The notes: a model not told the origin generated them from the sequence alone. A stretch of DNA of 64,000 nucleotides from Siminovitchia fortis (GCF_003605365.2 NZ_QYTU02000008.1:31829-95828); one strand, 5' to 3'. Counted from the first letter of the stretch, positions 8,374 to 17,870 are shown. A program made the numbers and translations.

Positions 8374-8793
8374 TTATTTTTCCTTCCTTAGCCCCCTCTC
8401 GGCAAATCGTATCTTTTTTAACAGTTCGTTCTCGGCTTTCAATAGGTTTATCTCTGCGAGAAGCCTTGCATTTGTTTCTTCAGCTGTCAGCTCCCGTTCA
8501 CGAGGTCTCCCGGAATTTCCAGCCCTGGTATCACGCAGCCCTAATATTCCATCTTTTTGGTAGCCATTCCGCCATCTATTTGATGCAGAATGAATGCGTT
8601 GTATTCCTACTACCTCTACATCAAACCCACAATCTTCAAAGATATGCTTTGGAAACTTTCCGGCTTCATATTGCTTTATAAAGATTTCCTTAAACTCATC
8701 CGTATAGGTAATCCCTTTAGGACTAACGGATTTTACATAAGGATTTTTGGATAACTCTTTTACCTCTGTCTCTGTGAATATTTTTTTACTCAT
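8374..8793 (-). CDS. IS3-family OrfA (helix-turn-helix DNA-binding protein)
   Basis: This frame encodes about 139 residues with two helix-turn-helix-like segments (YTDEFKEIFIKQYEAG and VVGIQRIHSASNRWRNGY). A C-terminal leucine-zipper-like region follows (ARLLAEINLLKAENELLKK), as in IS3-family OrfA proteins that bind the terminal repeats. The ATG at 8793 follows CGGGAGAA. The A-AAA-AAG heptamer overlaps the LLKK codons near the C terminus, giving the expected place for the switch into OrfB. Confidence 0.85.
   Translation of the reverse strand: MSKKIFTETEVKELSKNPYVKSVSPKGITYTDEFKEIFIKQYEAGKFPKHIFEDCGFDVEVVGIQRIHSASNRWRNGYQKDGILGLRDTRAGNSGRPRERELTAEETNARLLAEINLLKAENELLKKIRFAERGLRKEK
8413..8419 (-). 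promoter_or_regulatory. Programmed -1 frameshift site (A-AAA-AAG)
   Basis: In the OrfA frame the minus strand reads TTA-AAA-AAG, a perfect X-XXY-YYZ slippery heptamer. The -1 frame beyond it stays open through to orfB, reading KKDTICREGAKEGKIIL before joining the OrfB sequence. Confidence 0.8.
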
Positions 8794-8886
8794 AGGCTTG
8801 TTCTCCCGTTCCGTTTTCTTAAGTGTACACAAAAAGACCCTGTAGGGTAGTCTTTTTTAAGTGTCTACTCTACAGGGTACAGTTTA

Positions 8887-9226
8887 GCAAATCCTGTATT
8901 TTTTAATTTTATAGAGACATGTTCAAAAAAACTCTTATTCTTCATTAAAATATAGTACGTCCTGCTATAATTTTCGTTTTGGATTGGAGGATAACAATGG
9001 GAAATCAATTATTTCTGATCGATTTATAAACTCCTTTGCAATTAAAGAATGAAAACAAGTGCCGGGCTACATCTATTTTGGGATAAGTATTGTTACTCTT
9101 ACGGAACTGGCGAGATTTACGGGAACCACAACTCGGATGTACATATAAAATCCGTATAAAAGGTGAAAGGATCTCATTTTTATTACCAACAGCCCTTCCC
9201 AATTCGGGAAAGGGCTGTTCGTAAAA
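8887..9226 (+). other. Gene-poor interval after the IS element, with small relic ORFs
   Basis: A TGGAGG site precedes ATG at 8997, but the frame stops after ten codons. A 29-codon frame (GTG 9059 to stop 9148) encodes ISIVTLTELARFTGTTTRMY, which looks like part of a DNA-binding protein but has no ribosome site. A perfect hairpin, AACAGCCCTT with AAGGGCTGTT (9188-9220), lacks a T-tract. No intact gene is convincing. Confidence 0.4.
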
Positions 9227-9451
9227 TCAACTTTTATCCAATGCGTCCCCGCGCAGCAACTTCTCGAATTCTTCCATGTCCTTATTTTTTGTTTTGGACA
9301 GTTGGAAAGGATTTTGCTCCCTTGCTTCATTATCGATGAATACACCCGTTTGCGGACTTTCCGTTGCCGTCGGGTCGTTGATCACACTTTCATATTTTCC
9401 GTCGGAGTGGGGAGTGGCGTTTGAATGGACATCTTCGGTTTTTCTTGGCAC
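9227..9451 (-). CDS. Small hydrophilic hypothetical protein
   Basis: This is a 74-residue, highly hydrophilic protein (SDGKYESVINDPTATESP, then EEFEKLLRGDAL) with no membrane segment or cysteine. The GTG start follows AAAAAAGGAGATGATTTT, a strong ribosome site, which is the best evidence that it is real. A hairpin at 9188-9220 lies just downstream. The low-complexity, probably disordered composition recalls small spore-associated or stress proteins of Bacillaceae, but I do not recognise the family. Confidence 0.5.
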   Translation of the reverse strand: MPRKTEDVHSNATPHSDGKYESVINDPTATESPQTGVFIDNEAREQNPFQLSKTKNKDMEEFEKLLRGDALDKS

Positions 9452-9560
9452 AAAATCATCTCCTTTTTTATATCTTTGGAAAAACGAAGGATTTTATGTG
9501 TCAAATATTCCAATGGTATTAGTCATTTGAAAACAACGCATTTAAAATTTTTCGAAAATA

Positions 9561-9590
9561 TTGATTTTGCCGGCCGATCCCCTATATAAT
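9561..9590 (+). promoter_or_regulatory. SigA-type promoter of the acyl-CoA ligase gene
   Basis: TTGATT and TATAAT are separated by 18 bp, about 90 bp upstream of the start codon and just upstream of a cre-like site. Confidence 0.6.
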
Positions 9591-9616
9591 AAAACGTAAA
9601 ATAAAGGAAATTATTT

Positions 9617-9630
9617 TGTAAGCGCTTTAA
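9617..9630 (+). promoter_or_regulatory. cre-like CcpA site in the acyl-CoA ligase leader
   Basis: TGTAAGCGCTTTAA matches the cre consensus TGWAARCGYTWWCW at 13 of 14 positions. It lies about 27 bp past the -10 box, a position that usually gives glucose repression by roadblock. Confidence 0.65.
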
Positions 9631-9681
9631 TAAGGAGGGTGCTCGGAAACGGCCGCCAATAAAGATTTAAAGGAGGAAAGC

Positions 9682-11337
9682 ATGCCTGATTTAATGAACA
9701 AAACCATTGGTCAGTTGTTGGAGGAGGTTGCCGGAAAATATCCAAATAACGATGCAGTTGTATTTCCCGGCCGGAATCTTCGTTATTCCTACGAAGCCTT
9801 TGATCGACATTGCCGGCAAGTGGCGAAAGGCTTGATGAAGCTCGGAATAGAAAAAGGGGACCATCTTGCCGTATGGACATCCAATCAGCCCGAATGGCTG
9901 TCCGCTCAGTTCGCTACAGGCAAAATGGGGGCCGTACTTGTTACGGTAAATACTAATTTTCAAACAAGTGAACTCGAATATCTGCTGTCCCATTCAGATG
10001 CCACAACACTTATTTTGATGGAATCATATAAAGGAACTTCGTATGTGGATATGCTATATACAATTGTTCCCGAACTCAAAACATCCGAGCCAGGAAAACT
10101 CCGGTCCGAATCATTGCCCTATTTGAGAAATGTCATCATTTTGGGGGAAAAGCGTTTTCCGGGAATGTTCCTATGGTCGGACATACTGAAACTTGGACTC
10201 GAAGAGGATGATCAAAAACTGGATAAAAGACAGTCGGAACTGCATCCGGATGATGTGATCAATATGCAGTACACTTCAGGAACAACAGGTTATCCCAAAG
10301 GAGTAATGCTCAGCCATTATAACCTGATCAATAATGCAAATAGCATTTCGGCCTGCATGAAATTAACTGAAAAAGATCGTTTGTGCATTCCGGTCCCTTT
10401 TTTTCACACATTCGGCTGTGTCCTTGGTACGCTGACAAGTGTGACGGCAGGCACGACAATGGTAGTCATAGAAGAATTTCATGCCAAACAAGTGCTGGAA
10501 GCGGTTGAAGCAGAAAAATGCACTGCCCTTCATGGTGTTCCAACGATGTTTATCGCAGAATTGAATCATCCTGATTTTGAAAAATATGATTTGAGTTCGC
10601 TGCGGACCGGAATAATGGCAGGCTCAACGTGCCCGATTGAAGTGATGAGGGCGGTAACAGATAAGATGGGGGCAAAAGAGATTACAATAGCCTACGGGCA
10701 AACAGAATCCTCTCCTGTCATCACACAGACAAGGACAAATGATCCACTGGATATCCGTGTTGCCACTGTTGGAAGGGCCTTGCCGAATGTGGAAGTGAAA
10801 ATTGTTGAACCGGGGACGAATCGCGAAGTTCCCAGAAATGTGGAAGGGGAGCTGTGTACAAGAGGGTATCATGTGATGAAAGGATATTACAAAAACGAAA
10901 AAGAAACAGCGGAAGCAATCGATGCTGAAGGCTGGCTCCATACCGGAGATTTGGCGGTCATGGATGAAAATGGATACTGCCGGATTGTCGGCCGGCTCAA
11001 AGATATGATCATCAGGGGCGGTGAAAACATTTATCCCCGTGAAATCGAGGAATATTTCTACCAGCATCCGAAAGTGTTGGACGTTCAAGTAGTCGGTATT
11101 CCGGATGAATTTTTTGGTGAAGAGGTAATGGCCTGGGTGAAATTAAAGGAAAATCAAACAGCTTCAGAAGAGGAGATGAGAGAGTATTTCAAAAACAGAA
11201 TTTCCCGTCAAAAAATTCCTCGGTACATTCAATTTTGTGAGGAATTTCCGATGACTGCATCCGGAAAAATTCAAAAATACAAGCTGCGTCAAAAGGGTAT
11301 TGAATTAATGAAAGGCCCCAATGTGAAAAGCAGATAG
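9682..11337 (+). CDS. Acyl-CoA synthetase (AMP-forming, FadD/YngI type)
   Basis: This 551-residue member of the adenylate-forming superfamily activates a fatty or other carboxylic acid to its acyl-CoA via an acyl-AMP. Motifs appear in order: MQYTSGTTGYPKGVMLSH (phosphate-binding), PFFHTFG, AYGQTESSP, LHTGDLAVMDENGY, GRLKDMIIRGGENIYPRE and the catalytic lysine in TASGKIQKYKLR. Length and order match FadD/YngI-like enzymes. The ATG follows AAAGGAGGAAAG. The promoter and cre-like site upstream suggest carbon-catabolite repression, as expected for lipid breakdown genes. Chain-length preference is not visible. Confidence 0.9.
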   Translation: MPDLMNKTIGQLLEEVAGKYPNNDAVVFPGRNLRYSYEAFDRHCRQVAKGLMKLGIEKGDHLAVWTSNQPEWLSAQFATGKMGAVLVTVNTNFQTSELEYLLSHSDATTLILMESYKGTSYVDMLYTIVPELKTSEPGKLRSESLPYLRNVIILGEKRFPGMFLWSDILKLGLEEDDQKLDKRQSELHPDDVINMQYTSGTTGYPKGVMLSHYNLINNANSISACMKLTEKDRLCIPVPFFHTFGCVLGTLTSVTAGTTMVVIEEFHAKQVLEAVEAEKCTALHGVPTMFIAELNHPDFEKYDLSSLRTGIMAGSTCPIEVMRAVTDKMGAKEITIAYGQTESSPVITQTRTNDPLDIRVATVGRALPNVEVKIVEPGTNREVPRNVEGELCTRGYHVMKGYYKNEKETAEAIDAEGWLHTGDLAVMDENGYCRIVGRLKDMIIRGGENIYPREIEEYFYQHPKVLDVQVVGIPDEFFGEEVMAWVKLKENQTASEEEMREYFKNRISRQKIPRYIQFCEEFPMTASGKIQKYKLRQKGIELMKGPNVKSR

Positions 11338-12117
11338 AATTCCATCCCTATTCAACAACCTTTTTCACATGTTCATATTGAAAGGACGAAAAAGGGCTAT
11401 GTCAAAGTTCTTAAATGTTTCCATTATGGGTTTAATTACTGTAATGATTCTTCTTTGCTTTATTATTCCGTTTATATTGTTTTGCGTGTTTATCTATTTC
11501 CTTCCAGAGGCCGGAACGCCATCTTTTATCTCAAAAGAAGAAGCTCCGTTATTGATACGTTGGCTAATCCCATGAGAATGTTATCCGGAATGGTAACCGT
11601 ATTAATGCTACGAAATGTAAAAAGCTATGGAGGATATCTTACAATTAAAAGACAGCATCCTGCATTTTCAATTGAGTTTAAAGCCATAAGGCTTTTTTTT
11701 ATTGAATTTAAATATATAGGATATGCAGATATTGTTTTTAATTGGAGAATTCTCGAGAATTCGGGCAAGCGGATGAATTTCTTTGGCAATTAAATTTTTC
11801 GGGCTAGATGTGGTACAAGATACATATTATTTAACTGGAAGAAAAACTTTGAAGACCTCTTTGCCGCTCAAGACGAAATAACTAATCGGAATGATGTATT
11901 TGTTACATAATATTCATTGATTAAATAATTCCAAATATTTATAATAGTAAATACAATATTATTTGGATAAGCCCGCTCATATGAATATCAGGGGGTGATT
12001 TTCCGGGTTTAGGTTGTGCAGACACAGATACGAAAAAAGATTGGGGCGGAAAAATGGAATACGGTTTTTTAAACAGCATTGATTTTCTTATACTGAAACC
12101 CTGAAGGAGGCTTATCA
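11338..12117 (+). other. 780-bp interval without a convincing gene
   Basis: A possible 58-codon frame starting at ATG 11399 encodes one hydrophobic helix (IMGLITVMILLCFIIPFILF) followed by a polar tail, after a weak AAAGGACG site. A longer overlapping frame (11455-11793) has no family-like features. The rest is A/T-rich leader for preT. I see no RNA gene or repeat. Confidence 0.4.
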
Positions 12118-13491
12118 TTGGAAAATTTATTACAAAATTTGTTGTCACCTGAGGAACTGGCGAAAAATTTTGAGGAGTCCAAGCCCAGTTTTAATGCACA
12201 GGAAGCGTTAGATGAAGCGAATCGCTGTCTCTATTGTTATGATGCACCCTGTATAAAAGCCTGCCCTACCGGAATCAATATTCCGGGTTTTATCAAGAAA
12301 ATCGCATCGGGGAACTTAAAAGGATCTGCCAAAATGATCATGGAAGAAAACCCCATAGGAGCAAGCTGTGCCCGTGTTTGTCCGACCGAGGAATTGTGCG
12401 AAGGGGCGTGTGTACTGAACCATTCCACAACCCCCATTTTGATTGGTGATTTGCAGCGCTATGCCACTGATTGGGCTATCAAAAATGAACAGGTACTATT
12501 CAAAGCAGGGGAGAGGAACGGAAAGAAGATTGCCATTGTAGGCAGCGGTCCTGCCGGTCTGTCGGCGGCCCGGGAACTTGGACGGTTAGGGTATGAGGTG
12601 ACGATATTTGAACGTAAACAGGAAGCCGGCGGCTTGGACACGCATGGAATTGTCCCATTTCGCCTTCCAAAAAATATATCCTTATGGGAAGTGCAGCAAG
12701 TAGAAAGCTTGGGGGTTTCAATTCGTACAAATATAGAAATCGGCAAAGACATTTCTGCGCGTGATCTAATAAAGGATTATGATGCTGTTTTACTTGCTGT
12801 GGGAATGTCGAAAGTTCCGATGCTTCAAATAGAAGGAGAAGATTTAATAGGCGTTTATGATGCAATCGATCTGATAGAGGAGACGAAGCATGAAAATTAT
12901 CCATCCGAATTTGCCGGGAAACGTGTAGCTGTCATCGGGGCAGGGAATACGGCGATCGATGGTGCCACTACATCCATAAGGCTGGGGGCAGACAATGTCA
13001 AGATTCTTTATCGGAGAACACAAGCGGAAATGACGGCTTACGACTTTGAATATGAGTTCGCTAAACAAGATGGAGTTGAATTCAGATGGCTTACCGCACC
13101 CAAACGTCTCATCGGCGACAGCAGCGGCCGGTTGAAACAGATGGAGTGTGTCCGGATGGAGCTGAAAGAAACGGGAACCGACGGACGTCCGCGGCCGGTT
13201 GAAATAAAAGGGTCTGAATTTTTGATCGATGTTGACATAGTGGTGAAGGCAATTGGTCAGACGCGCCATCGTCGACTGATTGAGGAATTCGGTTTGGAAC
13301 ACCACGGTGGTGTGGTGAAGGTGGACAATGAAACATATCTCACCTCCAATCCAAAGGTATATGCTGCGGGTGATGTGATTTTTGGAAAAGGGCTGGGGGA
13401 AGCTATGGTAGTCACTGCTGCACAGCAGGGAAAAGAGACGGCATACGCCATACATCAGCAATTAAAAAAGCCTGTGAAAGAGAACGTGTAA
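12118..13491 (+). CDS. preT: NAD-dependent dihydropyrimidine dehydrogenase subunit PreT
   Basis: This 457-residue iron-sulfur flavoprotein supplies electrons from NADH to PreA for reduction of uracil or thymine to the 5,6-dihydro form. The N-terminal third holds cysteine clusters for 4Fe-4S centres (CLYCYDAPCIKACP and CARVCPTEELCEGACV). The FAD-binding motif VGSGPAGLSAARELGRLGY lies near residue 142, and the NAD site AVIGAGNTAIDGA near 275. The C-terminal YAAGDVIFGKGLGEAMV completes the glutamate-synthase-small-subunit fold. TTG at 12118 follows AAGGAGGCTTATCA. The gene is 30 bp from preA and is the first gene of the pyrimidine cluster. Confidence 0.9.
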   Translation: MENLLQNLLSPEELAKNFEESKPSFNAQEALDEANRCLYCYDAPCIKACPTGINIPGFIKKIASGNLKGSAKMIMEENPIGASCARVCPTEELCEGACVLNHSTTPILIGDLQRYATDWAIKNEQVLFKAGERNGKKIAIVGSGPAGLSAARELGRLGYEVTIFERKQEAGGLDTHGIVPFRLPKNISLWEVQQVESLGVSIRTNIEIGKDISARDLIKDYDAVLLAVGMSKVPMLQIEGEDLIGVYDAIDLIEETKHENYPSEFAGKRVAVIGAGNTAIDGATTSIRLGADNVKILYRRTQAEMTAYDFEYEFAKQDGVEFRWLTAPKRLIGDSSGRLKQMECVRMELKETGTDGRPRPVEIKGSEFLIDVDIVVKAIGQTRHRRLIEEFGLEHHGGVVKVDNETYLTSNPKVYAAGDVIFGKGLGEAMVVTAAQQGKETAYAIHQQLKKPVKENV

Positions 13492-13521
13492 AATTTCAAT
13501 AGATAAGATGGGAGGATCAAC

Positions 13522-14790
13522 ATGGCTGATATAAGTATTCGTTTTGCTGGGATTCATTCTCCTAATCCATACTGGCTTGCATCCGCACCACCGACAAATA
13601 CGGGGTACCAGGTACAGCGGGCATTCGAAGCCGGGTGGGGCGGGGCAGTATGGAAGACGCTTGGTGAGCCGATATTGAACGTGACCTCTCGTTTCGGTGC
13701 ACATCACTTCAATGGCCGGCGGGTGGCCGGTTTTAGCAATATTGAATTAATCTCTGATCGGCCGATTGAGGATAACTTAAAAGAAATTTATGAAACGAAA
13801 AAGCTTTTTCCCGATCGTCCCATTATCGCTTCATTAATGGTTGAACCGAAGCGGGAAAAATGGCATGAAATCGTTAAAAGAGTTCAGGATGCAGGGGTCG
13901 ATGGTTTTGAATTGAATCTCGGCTGCCCGCACGGAATGTCTGAAAGAGGGATGGGTTCGGCGGTTGGCCAGCATCCGGATTTGGTGGAAAAGACAACCCT
14001 GTATGCAAAGGAAGCGGCAGAAGTCCCGGTGATCACCAAATTAACACCGAATATTACAGATATCACTGCGACCGCAAGAGCTGCACAGCGGGGCGGAGCA
14101 GATGCAATCAGCATGATCAATACAATTAACAGTTTAATGGGGGTAGATTTGGATACATGGAATACGATCCCGAATGTGAATGGATTAGGGGCGCACGGAG
14201 GCTATAGCGGCCCGGCGGTAAAACCCATTGCCCTGAATATGATCGGAGAATGTGCCAGACAGACGGATATTACCATTCCAATTTCAGGGATAGGAGGCGT
14301 TTCAACCTGGCAAGACACCGTGGAGTTCATGCTCATGGGAGCCGGAGGTGTACAAATTTGTACAGCTGCCATGCATCACGGGTTCAGCATTATCGATGAC
14401 TTGACAGAAGGGCTGAGTCATTATCTGGATGAGAAAGGGATTGCCTCTGTAAGTGACATCATCGGTGCCTCTGTAGAAAAATATACAGATTGGGGCAACC
14501 TGGATTTAAATCATAAGATAGTTGCCCGAATTAATAATGATATCTGTATTAATTGCAATAAGTGCCACATTGCCTGCGAAGATACTTCCCATCAGTGTAT
14601 CGATATGCTGACAGATGAAAATGGCCATGATTACTTGAAGGTCAGGGAAGAAGATTGTGTCGGGTGTAACCTTTGCTCCATCGTTTGTCCGGTTGAAGGG
14701 GCAATCGACATGGTCGAACTTGTACCGACTGAACCGCCAATGTCATGGAATGAGCGCCAAGCGGCGCTGCAAATGCTCAATGCTGATTAG
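13522..14790 (+). CDS. preA: NAD-dependent dihydropyrimidine dehydrogenase subunit PreA
   Basis: This 422-residue catalytic subunit partners PreT. The N-terminal ~320 residues form the FMN-binding TIM barrel of the dihydroorotate-dehydrogenase superfamily (NLGCPHGMSERGMGSAVGQ, ITKLTPNITDI, ISGIGGVSTWQD). The C-terminal domain has two ferredoxin-type 4Fe-4S motifs, CINCNKCHIAC and CVGCNLCSIVCP. Together the pair performs the first step of reductive pyrimidine catabolism. The position of the mammalian catalytic Cys is Val (SAVGQ), as in my recollection of E. coli PreA, so it is not taken as a defect. The ATG follows GGGAGGATCA. Confidence 0.92.
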   Translation: MADISIRFAGIHSPNPYWLASAPPTNTGYQVQRAFEAGWGGAVWKTLGEPILNVTSRFGAHHFNGRRVAGFSNIELISDRPIEDNLKEIYETKKLFPDRPIIASLMVEPKREKWHEIVKRVQDAGVDGFELNLGCPHGMSERGMGSAVGQHPDLVEKTTLYAKEAAEVPVITKLTPNITDITATARAAQRGGADAISMINTINSLMGVDLDTWNTIPNVNGLGAHGGYSGPAVKPIALNMIGECARQTDITIPISGIGGVSTWQDTVEFMLMGAGGVQICTAAMHHGFSIIDDLTEGLSHYLDEKGIASVSDIIGASVEKYTDWGNLDLNHKIVARINNDICINCNKCHIACEDTSHQCIDMLTDENGHDYLKVREEDCVGCNLCSIVCPVEGAIDMVELVPTEPPMSWNERQAALQMLNAD

Positions 14791-14870
14791 CTGCGCCATA
14801 TGAAAAATGCAGATGGGCTATGGCGACATTCGTTTATATTTTTAAAAATACCGGGAGGGTCTGGGTAGCA

Positions 14871-16298
14871 ATGAAAAAAATTATTAAAAATGGAACAATT
14901 GTAACTGCAACAGATATTTATTCCGCAGATGTTTTGATTGATGGTGAAAAAATTCAGGCTATCGGCCAAAATCTAAGCGATATATATGCAGAGGTGATTG
15001 ATGCATCCGGCTGTTATGTTATGCCGGGAGGCATCGACCCGCATACGCATATGGATATGCCGTTTGGCGGAACTGTTACAGCGGATAACTTTGAAACTGG
15101 CACTATCGCTGCGGCACACGGCGGAACAACGACAATCATTGATTTTTGCTTGACGGAAAAAGGAAAATCATTAAAGAGCGCCTTGGAAAAATGGCATGCC
15201 AAATCAGCGGGAAAGGCCGCGATCGATTACGGATTTCACTTGCAGATTGCGGAAGCAAATGAAGAGGTATTTAAGGAAATGCCACAGATTATTGAAGAAG
15301 AAGGAGTTACTTCTTTTAAAATATTTATGGCGTACAAAGATGTATTGCAAGCTGATGATGAAACCCTTTTCCAGACATTGATCACGGCCAGGGAGCATGG
15401 TGGTTTGGTGATGGTTCATGCGGAAAATGGGGATGTGATTAACTATTTGACAATAGAAGCATTAAAAGAAGGAAACACGGAGCCCATCTACCATGCCTTA
15501 ACCCGTCCGCCGGAACTGGAGGGAGAAGCTACCGGACGTGCTGCAAGGCTCACTGCGCTGGCTGACTCCCAATTGTATGTGGTCCATGTGACGTGTAAGG
15601 AAGCAGTTGAACAAATTGCCGAAGCACGCAGCAGGGGATATCGTGTTTTTGGGGAAACGTGCCCACAATATCTTGTTCTTGACCAAACTTATTTGGAAAA
15701 ACCGGAATTTGAGGGAGCTAAATATGTATGGTCGCCGCCATTACGGGATCGTTCAAACCAGGAAATTTTATGGAATGCATTGAAAAGCGGGGAATTACAG
15801 ACCGTCGGTTCTGACCATTGCTCTTTTAATTTCAGAGGCCAAAAGGAACTGGGGAAAAATGATTTTTCAAAGATACCTAACGGCGGCCCTTTTGTCGAGG
15901 ACCGGTTTAGTGTCTTATTTTCAGAAGGTGTGAAAAAAGGCAGGATTTCACTTAACGAATTCGTCAATATCATTTCGACACAGGCAGCCAAGCTGTTTGG
16001 GCTGTTTCCAAGAAAGGGGACGATTGCACCGGGCAGTGATGCAGACATTGTTTTATTTGATCCGGAGGTTGAACGGACAATTTCTGTTGAAACCCATCAT
16101 ATGAATGTGGATTATAGTGCCCTTGAAGGGTTTAAGGTCATAGGAGAACCGATTACAGTGCTGTCGCGGGGGGATTTTGTAATTAAGGATAGACAGTTCG
16201 TGGGCAACCCCGGGAAAGGGAAATTTTTAAAATGCGGCAAATTCAACCACGATTCCCATAAGGAAACCGGTAAGGCGGAGGACTTAATAAACCGATGA
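14871..16298 (+). CDS. hydA: Dihydropyrimidinase / D-hydantoinase
   Basis: This 475-residue zinc amidohydrolase opens the dihydropyrimidine (or 5-substituted hydantoin) ring to an N-carbamoyl amino acid, the second step after PreTA. Metal ligands are visible: HTH in GGIDPHTHMDMPFGG (His58, His60), the carboxylated Lys in SFKIFMAYK, His in VMVHAENGD and VVHVTCKEA, and Asp in TVGSDHCSF. Length is usual for the family. ATG at 14871 is chosen because GGGAGGGT lies 12-18 bp upstream and the protein then begins MKKIIKNGTIVTA as relatives do; an in-frame ATG at 14820 has no ribosome site. Confidence 0.92.
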   Translation: MKKIIKNGTIVTATDIYSADVLIDGEKIQAIGQNLSDIYAEVIDASGCYVMPGGIDPHTHMDMPFGGTVTADNFETGTIAAAHGGTTTIIDFCLTEKGKSLKSALEKWHAKSAGKAAIDYGFHLQIAEANEEVFKEMPQIIEEEGVTSFKIFMAYKDVLQADDETLFQTLITAREHGGLVMVHAENGDVINYLTIEALKEGNTEPIYHALTRPPELEGEATGRAARLTALADSQLYVVHVTCKEAVEQIAEARSRGYRVFGETCPQYLVLDQTYLEKPEFEGAKYVWSPPLRDRSNQEILWNALKSGELQTVGSDHCSFNFRGQKELGKNDFSKIPNGGPFVEDRFSVLFSEGVKKGRISLNEFVNIISTQAAKLFGLFPRKGTIAPGSDADIVLFDPEVERTISVETHHMNVDYSALEGFKVIGEPITVLSRGDFVIKDRQFVGNPGKGKFLKCGKFNHDSHKETGKAEDLINR

Positions 16299-16371
16299 AA
16301 AATTAAGGTGCAGGGCTGCTTTCAATCTTTAAATGAAGCAGCCTTGTCATACGAAAATGAGGGGATGGACG

Positions 16372-17841
16372 ATGGGAAAGACGAATAATAACACCTCGTA
16401 TCTAAAGTCGCCGGATTTGCTTCCAATTAGTTATGAAGGGCGGAAGATAGGGATCAGGGGCTTTTTTGCCATGTGGGTCGGGATGGCCATACTTTTGGCA
16501 ACTTTTGATATTGGAGCTTCCGGAGTACGGAGCATTTCCTTGCCGTGGGTAGTGCTGGCTACTTTAATAGGATGTATTGCGATTGGTATTTTCATTTCCA
16601 TAGTCGGTGATATCGGGGTTGAACATGGCTTGTCTTTTCCAGTCTATATGCGGGCGCCTTTTGGCACAGTTGGTACCCATATCCCCTCGATCACCCGGGC
16701 AGTTACAGCATCATTTTGGTTTGGGTTAAATACGTATTTCGGTTCAACCGCTATCAATTCCATCATCCATACAATCAATCCCGGATTTGATAACTGGCTG
16801 CTGTGTTATTTAATATTTGCCCTTGTCCAGCTGATCAATACCGCTTCAGGGATTAAATGGGTCGAACGCTTTGCAGACCTGGCTGCTCCAATTATCATTA
16901 TTCTATCTTTAATTATTTATAATACCTTGACAGCAGATATCGCCGAACAGGGAAAAAGTGTATGGGCTTGGGCGGAAAGCCCGGTTACAGGGGGAGCTGC
17001 ATTTACAGCATTCATTATCGTCATTTTTGCGAATATGGGCTTTTGGGCGACGCTCGGCTGCGATATACCGACAATATCCCGGTTTTTTAAAGCGCCGAGG
17101 AATGAACGGAATTGGTTTAAACGAAATAGAACAAATTTAATCGGCAGTTTAATTGCCCTGCCATTAACTCAGACATTTATGATTATGATTGGTGCTGCCG
17201 CCTTAATGGTGGCCGGTACTTCCAATCCGGTTACTGCTCTCCAGGAGACGGCCTCCGGCTGGATGTTGGCCATGCTGCTTTTAATGATTGTATTGACACA
17301 ATGGTCAACGAATACAGCCGCTAATATTGTCCCGGCTGCTGCTGTATTTTCGAATGTGCTGGGACCCAAAGTGTCGAATGCGATTGCGGTGTTTATTGTC
17401 GGTATTGTCGGCACAGTTATTCAGCCATGGAGTGTGTATGAAATATTGACACAGGCACTCTTATTCATTGGAGCCATTTTGTCGGCGATAAGCGGGATCC
17501 TTATTGTAGATTACTATCTGTTGAGAAAAAGAAGAGTAAATGTGAAAGACCTCTACAGAAATAATGGGCAATATAAGTTTCATGGCGGAGTGAACGTTGT
17601 GGGTTTCATTGCTTGGGGGATGGGCGGTATCACAGCGATTCTATTAATGGACTTTTCGTTTGTTGTAGGCTTGGTTGTGGCCGGAGTTGTGTACTATGTA
17701 CTGGCAAAATATTGGTATTTTAAAAAGTTTCCGCAGGCAGAAATAGAAGACCCGAGTGACGATAAATATCTTGGAATCACTGTTGGCCGCGATTGGAACA
17801 TTGACGAAGATGAAGAAAGCCGGACAGAAGTGGTAGGGTAA
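16372..17841 (+). CDS. NCS1-family nucleobase/hydantoin permease
   Basis: This is a 12-helix nucleobase:cation symporter-1 of about 489 residues. Family landmarks are the N-terminal LLPISYEGRKIGIRGFFAMW, FPVYMRAPFGTVGTHIPSI and the long cytoplasmic IPTISRFFKAPRNERNW. Its place between the dihydropyrimidinase and the amidohydrolase genes suggests that it imports uracil, thymine, dihydropyrimidines, hydantoins or allantoin. The start at 16372 follows GAGGGGATGGACG; an upstream in-frame ATG lacks a ribosome site. It is probably co-transcribed with preT-preA-hydA. Confidence 0.88.
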   Translation: MGKTNNNTSYLKSPDLLPISYEGRKIGIRGFFAMWVGMAILLATFDIGASGVRSISLPWVVLATLIGCIAIGIFISIVGDIGVEHGLSFPVYMRAPFGTVGTHIPSITRAVTASFWFGLNTYFGSTAINSIIHTINPGFDNWLLCYLIFALVQLINTASGIKWVERFADLAAPIIIILSLIIYNTLTADIAEQGKSVWAWAESPVTGGAAFTAFIIVIFANMGFWATLGCDIPTISRFFKAPRNERNWFKRNRTNLIGSLIALPLTQTFMIMIGAAALMVAGTSNPVTALQETASGWMLAMLLLMIVLTQWSTNTAANIVPAAAVFSNVLGPKVSNAIAVFIVGIVGTVIQPWSVYEILTQALLFIGAILSAISGILIVDYYLLRKRRVNVKDLYRNNGQYKFHGGVNVVGFIAWGMGGITAILLMDFSFVVGLVVAGVVYYVLAKYWYFKKFPQAEIEDPSDDKYLGITVGRDWNIDEDEESRTEVVG

Positions 17842-17870
17842 ACTTTTTTGATTGAAAGAGGGGGATATCA

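Larger units (their letters stand above)
7420..8886 (-). mobile_element. Complete IS3-family (IS150-type) insertion sequence
   Basis: The element is 1,467 bp. Imperfect terminal inverted repeats begin TAAACTGTACCCT at both ends (7420 inward, and 8886 inward on the minus strand). The trinucleotide GCA flanks both ends (7417-7419 and 8887-8889), consistent with a 3-bp target duplication. It contains orfA and a DDE orfB in the IS3 arrangement with a -1 frameshift site. Both frames are intact, so it may be active or recent. It separates alsT's far-upstream region from the following locus. Confidence 0.85.

Noticed and set aside
11455..11793. A 112-codon frame after the acyl-CoA ligase gene
   Set aside because: No ribosome site, composition unlike neighbouring genes, and no recognisable domain.
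13954..13974. PreA appears to lack the catalytic Cys of mammalian dihydropyrimidine dehydrogenase (SAVGQ)
   Set aside because: From memory E. coli PreA also has Val at this place, so it is probably normal for bacterial PreA and not a damaged gene.
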